From Pollutibacter sp044353505 (GTDB taxonomy: Bacteria > Bacteroidota > Bacteroidia > Chitinophagales > Chitinophagaceae), in assembly GCA_044353505.1 (NCBI GenBank), contig JBILBU010000035.1, positions 1-19,999 of the forward strand: DNA of 19,999 nucleotides, written 5' to 3'. Below the pieces are notes generated by a model that saw nothing but the letters and a program-made list of their open reading frames with translations, had not been told where the DNA came from and did no database searches. Within the stretch, counting starts at the first letter, position 1. The number at the start of each line of letters is the position of its first letter. The position numbers and the translations under genes were made by a program. This document shows, piece by piece, positions 14,901 through 19,999 of the stretch.

Positions 14901-15635
14901 ATGCCAAATTACTTTCAATTTAATTCAATCAATCGTCTCAATGATCAAATCAAAGATGAGTTGATGTCATCTCATCCAAGCCGGGCTATCCCAGTGTCAA
15001 TTGGACTAACAATTAAAAAGAAGATCTGCTTTCACGAACAAATCTTTCCCTCCACCGAGTTGTCAGACTCAGAGATAAGCAGTCTTCTTGAAAGGTGGAT
15101 GATTGCCATGAGGTATCACCGCATCCTCTTGGTGTTTAATGATGCGGAGGAAAGCAAGAGGGCACGATATGACTTCATATCTACTGTTATTCTGGAGATG
15201 GAGCTGCCGCCGCATCCGCCGGAGATGCAATTCTGTTTTGTATATGACAGCATTCCAGATAACACATTGGCGGGAAGTCCGGATCAACTCATGCGATCTA
15301 TTTTAGTACCTATCTTGAACAAAGAAAGGATTCCCCATTTTCAGTTTATCAATAAGCGGGTTAAATTGAACACATTTGATAACCTCTCAGAGCCAGAACT
15401 TCACTATTTAATTGGAAGGTATCAACAGCGCTATACCTCCATCTCCAGCCTATCGGTTAGTTTTGTCGACAAAAAACTAGTTAACAACAGGGTTGTGTTT
15501 CGAGGTAGGCATGAAACGGGGTATTGCTTCGATAGTCATTGTGAAATTGTTAGAGGCCTTTGGGAGATCGAACTGGCCTACTATAACGAAGCGTGGAAGG
15601 TAGTAAGTATACAGATTGAGGGAGTGGAATTTTAA
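14901..15635 (+). CDS. Protein of unknown function, two-part, cytosolic
   Basis: Not recognised. 244 residues, no signal peptide and no membrane helix. The N-terminal about 165 residues are mixed alpha/beta, with 'HRILLVFNDAEESKRARYDFISTVILEMELPPHPPEMQFCFVYDS'. The C-terminal about 75 residues go from a helix ('ELHYLIGRYQQRYTSISS') into strands ending 'GLWEIELAYYNEAWKVVSIQIEGVEF'. That ending resembles an NTF2/SnoaL-like fold, but this is only a guess from pattern. It is divergent from yidD (125 nt between the two starts) and 87 nt upstream of tatC. Codon usage looks like its neighbours. The reading frame is long and uninterrupted, so it is very probably a real gene. Confidence 0.7.
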   Translation: MPNYFQFNSINRLNDQIKDELMSSHPSRAIPVSIGLTIKKKICFHEQIFPSTELSDSEISSLLERWMIAMRYHRILLVFNDAEESKRARYDFISTVILEMELPPHPPEMQFCFVYDSIPDNTLAGSPDQLMRSILVPILNKERIPHFQFINKRVKLNTFDNLSEPELHYLIGRYQQRYTSISSLSVSFVDKKLVNNRVVFRGRHETGYCFDSHCEIVRGLWEIELAYYNEAWKVVSIQIEGVEF

Positions 15636-15669
15636 CCTTTGCTAGTCGCCTGCACGCCTTCTCCGCCCC

Positions 15670-15699
15670 TTGTTCCTTCACCCCTTTATCTTAACTTCG
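15670..15699 (+). promoter_or_regulatory. Candidate tatC promoter
   Basis: TTG at 15670-15672, a 19-nt spacer, then TAACTTCG at 15692-15699 (one base from TAnnTTTG). The predicted transcription start near 15704-15708 lies upstream of the TTG codon at 15723 and supports that codon as the tatC start. Confidence 0.5.
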
Positions 15700-15722
15700 C
15701 TTTTCTTATTAAATCAGAATTT

Positions 15723-16583
15723 TTGTCAAACGAACGATCATTTTTTAAGCGGCTGAGAACAGGTGACGGGGAGCAATCGGAGATGAGCTTTATTGATCAT
15801 CTCGAAATCTTGCGTTGGCATATTGTTCGATCTGCTATTGCAATTGTGAGTAGTGCGATTCTTTTTTTTATTTATATCGATGAGATATTTGATAAAGTAA
15901 TTATGGGACCAACACATAATGATTTTATCTCCTATCGGATATTCTGTAGCCTGAGTCATTTGCTGGGTATGGGCGATTCTTTGTGTATGCCACCAATGAA
16001 GATGAACCTTCAGGTGACATCGATTAGCGGAACATTTATGTCGAGCATCACCATTGCCATTTCTGGGGGAATACTACTTGCTCTTCCTTTTGTGTTTTGG
16101 GAGGTGTGGAAATTTATCAAACCAGCACTTAAGCCAAGTGAGCTGAAGTATACTCAAGGCATTATTTTTTGGGTAAGTATGTTTTTCTTTATTGGGGCGG
16201 CTTTCGGCTATTTTATGTTGGCGCCATTCACATTTAATTTTTTATCTAATTATACAATTGGTGCAATGGGTGCCATTGACTACCGTCCAACATTATCAGA
16301 TTATCTCGACACGCTCATCGATATCACCTTGGGAGCAGGCATTGCCTTTGAATTGCCCATGGCTACATGGCTTTTATCTAAACTTGGTATTATCACACCC
16401 GGGTTCCTTAGAGAATACAGGAAGTATGCCTACGTAGTGTTGTTGGTTCTTGCGGCTATCATCACGCCCTCGCCGGATTGGGGCTCACAGCTGATTGTGG
16501 TTATACCATTGGTCATGCTTTATGAGATCAGTATTTTCATTGCTGCTAGGATTCAGAAGAAGAGAGATGCTGAATGGGAATAA
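15723..16583 (+). CDS. tatC: Twin-arginine translocase subunit TatC
   Basis: A 286-residue inner-membrane protein with six predicted helices, the receptor that binds twin-arginine signal peptides and exports folded proteins. Visible motifs are the N-terminal 'MSFIDHLEILRWHIVRS' (conserved Glu at the cytosolic edge), 'FFIGAAFGYFMLAPFTFNFL', and 'GIAFELPMATWLL' with the conserved Glu. The extra periplasmic segment 'SHLLGMGDSLCMPP' is seen in Bacteroidota TatC. I prefer the TTG at 15723, giving 'MSNERSFFKRLRTGDGEQSEMSF', because relatives carry a charged stretch before 'MSF'. The ATG at 15783 is the alternative. In-frame codons back to 15639 overlap the promoter. No tatA or tatB is in the window. 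Confidence 0.93.
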   Translation: MSNERSFFKRLRTGDGEQSEMSFIDHLEILRWHIVRSAIAIVSSAILFFIYIDEIFDKVIMGPTHNDFISYRIFCSLSHLLGMGDSLCMPPMKMNLQVTSISGTFMSSITIAISGGILLALPFVFWEVWKFIKPALKPSELKYTQGIIFWVSMFFFIGAAFGYFMLAPFTFNFLSNYTIGAMGAIDYRPTLSDYLDTLIDITLGAGIAFELPMATWLLSKLGIITPGFLREYRKYAYVVLLVLAAIITPSPDWGSQLIVVIPLVMLYEISIFIAARIQKKRDAEWE

Positions 16584-16652
16584 GATCGTCGGTGAACAGG
16601 AATAATCATTGAGCTATTTTAATTCTACTGCTCCAAAAAATAAATATATACC

Positions 16653-17075
16653 ATGAAACTTTCAATAGGATCAGATCACGCAGGGTTCAATTACAAAGAA
16701 GCAATCAAGGATCATTTGATTGGTGCCGGTCATGATGTGGAAGATTGCGGAACCTTTACTGAAACTTCATGCGATTACCCCGACTATGCACATGCAGTGG
16801 CTGCTTCAGTGGAGCAGGGGAAGTCTCAAATGGGAGTACTCATTTGTGGTTCGGCAAATGGAGTTTGTATTACTGCCAATAAGCATGCCGCGATAAGAGC
16901 TGCACTATGTTGGGAAAAAGAAATTGCAGTTCTTGCCCGCTCGCATAACGATGCGAATGTGATTTGTATCCCCGCTCGATTTGTATCTATAGATGATGCC
17001 TTGCAAATGACTGATGCGTTCATTGCTACTGAATTTGAGGGTGGAAGGCATGCGTTGCGAGTAGGGAAGATCTAG
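16653..17075 (+). CDS. rpiB: Ribose 5-phosphate isomerase B
   Basis: A 140-residue cytosolic isomerase interconverting ribose 5-phosphate and ribulose 5-phosphate in the pentose phosphate pathway. Seen: 'IGSDHAGF' with Asp8-His9, catalytic Cys65 in 'LICGSANG', 'NKHAAIRAALCW', and His98-Asn99 in 'ARSHNDANVI', matching the RpiB active site. Length is normal. The segment 'CGSANGV' replaces the more usual CGTGIG type but keeps the Cys. It is 69 nt downstream of tatC with no clear terminator between. Immediately after its stop the palindromic repeat cluster begins. Confidence 0.93.
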   Translation: MKLSIGSDHAGFNYKEAIKDHLIGAGHDVEDCGTFTETSCDYPDYAHAVAASVEQGKSQMGVLICGSANGVCITANKHAAIRAALCWEKEIAVLARSHNDANVICIPARFVSIDDALQMTDAFIATEFEGGRHALRVGKI

Positions 17076-17118
17076 GATAAAATTTTCATAAGATGATTAA
17101 GGTGTATGGCGTAGAAAT

Positions 17119-17157
17119 CACCCCGTCAACTCTTGGCTCCCAAGCTCCGAGAGGTTT
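17119..17157 (+). repeat. Degenerate palindromic repeat copy (A0)
   Basis: It begins with CACCCCGTCA, like the fuller copies, but carries a different hairpin core (CTTGG-CTC-CCAAG at about 17132-17144, with outer AACTCT and AGAGGTT). It is probably a diverged or different-arm member of the same element family. It lies 2 nt upstream of copy A. Confidence 0.5.
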
Positions 17158-17158
17158 C

Positions 17159-17203
17159 TTGTGGTGTAAACCTCCCCGTCACCGATGTCGCCTCGGCTTC
17201 GCG
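17159..17203 (+). repeat. Palindromic repeat, copy A (45 bp, truncated)
   Basis: 45 bp identical to 17246-17290, starting TTGTGGTGTAAACCTC and ending CGGCTTCGCG. The right-hand half of the palindrome is missing after 17203, so this copy is a truncated element. The period to copy B is 87 bp, with 42 bp of unrelated sequence between. Confidence 0.9.
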
Positions 17204-17245
17204 GAAAGAAATGTGCTAACAGACTCACAACATGAGCGCGGGTTA

Positions 17246-17342
17246 TTGTGGTGTAAACCTCCCCGTCACCGATGTCGCCTCGGCTTCGCGAGGCTCCCTC
17301 GGTGACACCCCTCCTTTCCTCGCTTCGCTCGGTAAGAGGGGA
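17246..17342 (+). repeat. Palindromic repeat, copy B (complete two-hairpin unit)
   Basis: The first hairpin is 17267-17304: CACCGA and GCCTCG on the left pair with CGAGGC and TCGGTG on the right, with 4-nt internal loops and loop GCTTCG. The second hairpin is CCCCTC at 17308-17313 with GAGGGG at 17336-17341. It is nearly identical over 58 bp (one substitution, one 1-base gap) to the reverse complement of copy C, so B and C form a long inverted repeat about 105 bp apart between the convergent genes rpiB and DUF559. It may also stop transcription from both sides. Confidence 0.9.
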
Positions 17343-17409
17343 GTCTTATGGAGAAATCTTCACAACGTAGTACTAGTCTGATTAAGTAAACAAGAGCAGC
17401 CCCCGCGAG

Positions 17410-17847
17410 TTATAAGTCCCCTCCTGAAAGGAGGGGTGGCACCGAGGAGCCTCGCGAAGCCGAGGCGACATCGGTGACGGGGTGGTCCCCACCAGTTTTA
17501 AAACATTTCTTGATTTCACTCAACACATATTCCAGATCTTTGAAAACCAATCTATTTTCAAACCTGATTATTCTTACACCATAAGAAGCTATAATAGCCT
17601 CCCTCCATTTATCTTTCCTTTTTCCCTCTGGAGTATAATGATGATTGCCATCAAGCTCGATTCCTAGCTTTTCCTCCGGGCAATAGAAGTCCAGAATAAA
17701 ATTTCCTACACTGTGCTGGCGTCTGAATTTTCGACCACCTAGTTTCCTGTTTTTAATTTTTATCCAGAGCCTGCACTCCGCTCGGGTAGAGCCGTTCCGA
17801 AGTTTCTTACGAAATTTCTCCAATTCCTTTTTATTGTGAATAATCAT
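17410..17847 (-). CDS. DUF559 endonuclease-like protein with repeat-encoded C-terminus
   Basis: A 145-residue protein of the DUF559 family, which has a Vsr-like PD-(D/E)XK nuclease fold. Seen: 'TRAECRLWIKIKNRKLGGRKFRRQHSVGNF' with Glu24 and 'FRRQH' 41-45, 'ILDFYCPEEKLGIELDG' with Asp53, Glu64 and Asp66, 'NHHY', and 'GVRIIRFEN'. These residues match the candidate active-site positions, so it looks intact. Function is unproven; a DNA-cleaving or nicking role is inferred. The family domain normally ends near residue 116 ('SEIKKCF'). Residues about 118-145 ('TGGDHPVTDVASASRG...SGGDL') and the stop codon are translated from repeat copy C. The gene is on the minus strand, convergent with rpiB. An 11-bp inverted repeat lies right before the ATG. 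Confidence 0.88.
   Translation of the reverse strand: MIIHNKKELEKFRKKLRNGSTRAECRLWIKIKNRKLGGRKFRRQHSVGNFILDFYCPEEKLGIELDGNHHYTPEGKRKDKWREAIIASYGVRIIRFENRLVFKDLEYVLSEIKKCFKTGGDHPVTDVASASRGSSVPPLLSGGDL
17413..17492 (-). repeat. Palindromic repeat, copy C (inverted, inside the DUF559 gene end)
   Basis: The reverse complement contains the 37-bp block identical to copy B (17446-17482 versus 17261-17297), then CCACCCCTCC and a clean hairpin CCCCTCCT-TTC-AGGAGGGG. It covers the last about 26 codons of the DUF559 gene and reaches its stop codon. A further small palindrome, GGGG-TGGT-CCCC at 17479-17490, marks its outer edge. Confidence 0.9.
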
Positions 17848-17880
17848 GCATATTATTTAAATGGGGTAAAAATAATATGC
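17848..17880 (-). promoter_or_regulatory. 11-bp inverted repeat abutting the DUF559 start codon
   Basis: GCATATTATTT (17848-17858) and AAATAATATGC (17870-17880) are perfect inverted copies with an 11-nt loop. The arm ends exactly at the ATG (17845-17847 on the minus strand). It could be an operator, an mRNA hairpin masking initiation, or the edge of a mobile unit. There is no T tract, so a terminator is unlikely. Confidence 0.6.
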
Positions 17881-18085
17881 CACGAAGGCCATTTCATGTG
17901 AAATACAACGAAGTAATTGTGTTTTAAACCTGACCAAATAATGGCTAAGTTCCCTTGTTCATAACCACATTTTATTATCCGGTATTTCTATTCTAATTTT
18001 AATTTCAGTCAGTTTACCATTAACCATCTTTTTACTTGTAAAAAAGTCTTGGTCAGCTTTCTCAAAACCTAAACCTTGTTTATTT

Positions 18086-19621
18086 ATGAAGCCAATATTG
18101 AACCTATCTTTTCTTTTGCTTTTTTGCACATCCACTTTTGCTCAAAAAAACAAGGTTGCTGACCCTAAAAAATATGCTGCAACCATCACTGCTGCCGACT
18201 TGAGTAAGCACCTCTATATTGTTGCTGGTGCTGAAATGGAAGGCCGCGAAACAGCAACCGAAGGCCAGCGCAAAGCTGCGGCATATATCGAAAATCATTT
18301 TAAATCGCTTGGCTTAAAGCCCGCTAACAAAGAAAGCTTCCAGCAATTTTTTCCTGTATACAAAGATGAGCCGGGCAAAACTGAATTGGTGCTCAATGGC
18401 AAGCCTTTTGAAGCGTACAAAGATTTTAGTCCAGTGTCACAATGGAACAAAAGCACCACAGACTATTTTTCTGAATTGGTGTTTGTCGGTCATGGTATAG
18501 TTGACCAAGGAGTTGATGATTACGACGGAATTAATGTTTCTGGTAAACTGGTCCTTTTACTCGATGGTGCCCCAAGTGGATTCAAACCTTCTGTACCCGG
18601 TTTTCGATCTTCAATGAGCATGTATGGCAAAATTACCACGGCGCGGGAAAAAGGTGCAGCCGCTGTAATTATTACTGGCGCAGGGTTCCCCCGTAAGGAG
18701 CCCTTAGGTGATGGAAATCAATATGTTGACCTATACAAAGCGGTGCAATTTCCAAATACATTCATAGTTTCTGATGCTACAGCAAATGCAATTGTTGGAA
18801 ACGACTCTTCCTGGAAGGCCTGGAAAGAGGCTGCTAAATCTGGCAAGTTTGAAAAAACAATCATTTCCGCCAACCTGCAATTGGGTTATGCTAAGAAACT
18901 AATTGAATTGGAGAGTAGCAATGTACTTGCTTATCTAGAGGGTTCAGACAAAAAAGATGAATGGTTGGTCCTCACTGCCCATTATGACCACCTCGGTAAA
19001 AGGGGGGATGTAATCTATTACGGTGCTGATGATGATGGCTCCGGAACTGTTGGAATACTAGAAATAGCAGAGGCTTTTGTTAAGGCAAAAGCAGAAGGGA
19101 AGGGCCCTCGCAGAAATGTGATGTTTATGGCTGTGAGTGGCGAGGAAAAGGGCCTCTGGGGTTCGGAATATTTTTCAGATAATCCATCCATCCCAATGGA
19201 TAAGGTTACTGCAGATTTGAATATTGACATGATTGGAAGAACGGATACTGAAAGGACTTCAGCCGATACGCTAAACTATGTTTATGTAGTTGGTGATGAT
19301 AAACTCAGCTCTGAATTGAAGCCCATCAGTGAAGGCGCAAACAAAAAATACCTGAATTTGGTGCTTGATTACAAATTCAACGACCCCAACGATCAAAATC
19401 GCATCTATTATAGAAGCGACCACTTTAATTTCGCCCGCAAAGGTGTGCCAATTATCTTTTATTACGATGGGATGCTACAGGCTGATTACCATAAACCAAC
19501 AGATACCCCTGATAAGATCAATTATCCGCTATTGGCAAAACGTGCCCAGCTGGTATTCTATACTGCCTGGGAAATGGCAAATCGAGAAGCAATGTTAAAG
19601 CGTGATATTCCACTTGATTAA
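18086..19621 (+). CDS. Secreted M28 family metallopeptidase with PA-like insert
   Basis: A 511-residue protein with a signal peptide (1-20, 'MKPILNLSFLLLFCTSTFAQ'). The catalytic M28 domain is split by a PA-like insert (about 130-240, 'LVFVGHGIVDQGVDDYDGINVSGKLVLLLDG'). Likely zinc ligands are His299 ('TAHYDH'), an Asp in 'GADDDGSG' (315-316), Glu354 with general base Glu353 ('SGEEKGLWGS'), Asp381 ('NIDMIGR') and His469 ('DYHKPTDT'). M28 enzymes are mostly aminopeptidases or carboxypeptidases; the substrate is unknown. There is no T9SS C-terminal sorting domain (it ends 'MLKRDIPLD'), so it is probably periplasmic. The 238 bases between the DUF559 ATG and this ATG hold the inverted repeat and AT-rich sequence, with no clear promoter. 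A terminator follows at 19690. Confidence 0.93.
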   Translation: MKPILNLSFLLLFCTSTFAQKNKVADPKKYAATITAADLSKHLYIVAGAEMEGRETATEGQRKAAAYIENHFKSLGLKPANKESFQQFFPVYKDEPGKTELVLNGKPFEAYKDFSPVSQWNKSTTDYFSELVFVGHGIVDQGVDDYDGINVSGKLVLLLDGAPSGFKPSVPGFRSSMSMYGKITTAREKGAAAVIITGAGFPRKEPLGDGNQYVDLYKAVQFPNTFIVSDATANAIVGNDSSWKAWKEAAKSGKFEKTIISANLQLGYAKKLIELESSNVLAYLEGSDKKDEWLVLTAHYDHLGKRGDVIYYGADDDGSGTVGILEIAEAFVKAKAEGKGPRRNVMFMAVSGEEKGLWGSEYFSDNPSIPMDKVTADLNIDMIGRTDTERTSADTLNYVYVVGDDKLSSELKPISEGANKKYLNLVLDYKFNDPNDQNRIYYRSDHFNFARKGVPIIFYYDGMLQADYHKPTDTPDKINYPLLAKRAQLVFYTAWEMANREAMLKRDIPLD

Positions 19622-19689
19622 ATCATTGCCTCTTAACACCTAATGGCATTCTTCTTTAGGTAGAATTAGTAATTAAGTTTGAAACTTAC

Positions 19690-19725
19690 AAAAGCGCAAG
19701 ATTTAAAAAATTTGCGCTTTTTTTT
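19690..19725 (+). terminator. Intrinsic terminator after the M28 peptidase gene
   Basis: Stem AAAAGCGCAA (19690-19699) with TTGCGCTTTT (19712-19721); the loop can extend the stem by ATTT/AAAT with one bulged G. A T run to 19725 follows. Confidence 0.88.
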
Positions 19726-19755
19726 ATCTCCATCACTACTCCCCCCTTAACTCTC

Positions 19756-19786
19756 TTGTTCCCAACCTGTTAAAAGGTTATATTTG
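19756..19786 (+). promoter_or_regulatory. Strong promoter reading toward the right edge
   Basis: TTG at 19756-19758, a 20-nt spacer, then TATATTTG at 19779-19786, an exact -7 match. It lies just after the terminator at 19690-19725 and must serve a gene at the right edge of the window. Expected transcription start is about 19791-19794. Confidence 0.75.
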
Positions 19787-19799
19787 TATACGCTGAAAC

Positions 19800-19967
19800 A
19801 TGTGCCTTAGACTTAGCATGATCAATGTATCCTATCCAAATTCTATAAAAACCAATCTACTCCCGTGGACAATAAAAATACACGTTGGTCTTTTCCTCAT
19901 TTTGCATTTCTCCTATTGCCGGTCATATCATCTGGCGAGCGGAAATGTGATATTGAAGCAGGGCTAA
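19800..19967 (+). CDS. Possible 55-residue protein behind the 19756 promoter
   Basis: ATG at 19800 to TAA at 19965-19967. The product begins 'MCLRLSMINVSYPNSIK' and carries one hydrophobic stretch ('HVGLFLILHFSYCRSYHL'), so it could be a small membrane or exported peptide. No family is recognised. It may equally be an untranslated leader of a gene starting near or beyond 19993 (ATG at 19993-19995). The rest of 19622-19999 holds only the terminator and promoter listed separately. Confidence 0.25.
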   Translation: MCLRLSMINVSYPNSIKTNLLPWTIKIHVGLFLILHFSYCRSYHLASGNVILKQG

Positions 19968-19999
19968 TCATTCATTATTTCAGTGTAAACTGATGGAGG

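Noticed and set aside
15639..15722. Upstream start for TatC at 15639
   Set aside because: It overlaps the candidate promoter at 15670-15699 and adds residues not seen in TatC.
17159..17290. Possible two-repeat CRISPR array (45-bp repeats, 42-bp spacer)
   Set aside because: Only two direct copies, strong internal palindromes, an inverted third copy inside a gene, and no cas genes. It fits a dispersed palindromic element better.
17093..17305. 70-codon plus-strand reading frame over the repeats
   Set aside because: The product contains 'LWCKPPRHRCRLGFA' twice because it simply translates repeat copies A and B. It has no family resemblance, so I treat it as an artefact of the repeat.

Overview
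The window comes from a Bacteroidota chromosome, most likely a gliding or T9SS-bearing lineage such as Cytophagales. This rests on a GldC homologue at the left edge, a PorG-like (DUF6089) gene in the nadK-porG-uppS-bamA-ompH-ompH order known from this phylum, Bacteroidota-type promoters (TTTG, about 19-21 nt, then TAnnTTTG), and the near absence of Shine-Dalgarno sequences. Species cannot be told from the sequence. I found no rRNA, tRNA, prophage, IS element or CRISPR array.

Bases 1-3092 hold small housekeeping genes, all on the plus strand: gldC, a YqeY-family gene, a cvpA-like membrane gene, an alpha/beta hydrolase and a CBS-domain protein. Bases 3214-12432 are an envelope-biogenesis block: an Omp85-type outer-membrane protein with one apparent POTRA domain, NAD kinase, a PorG-like barrel, undecaprenyl diphosphate synthase, BamA, two tandem Skp/OmpH chaperones, an intrinsic terminator, and glutamate racemase. 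Together these supply the lipid carrier and D-glutamate for peptidoglycan, and the machinery for outer-membrane protein folding.

Bases 12468-14776 carry the rpmH-rnpA locus. rpmH has a near-ideal promoter, a structured leader and its own terminator. It is followed by rnpA, tadA and an Mn-type superoxide dismutase. yidD, which in many bacteria follows rnpA directly, lies here on the minus strand and overlaps the 3' end of sodA. Then come an unrecognised 244-residue protein, tatC (probable TTG start) and rpiB.

Bases 17076-17880 are the most unusual part. A cluster of GC-rich palindromic repeats lies between rpiB and a minus-strand DUF559 (Vsr-like nuclease fold) gene. The last about 28 codons and the stop codon of that gene lie inside one repeat copy, and an 11-bp inverted repeat abuts its start codon. 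The cluster looks like a dispersed palindromic element linked to a nuclease gene. The window closes with a secreted M28 metallopeptidase, a terminator, and a strong promoter reading toward a gene mostly outside the window.
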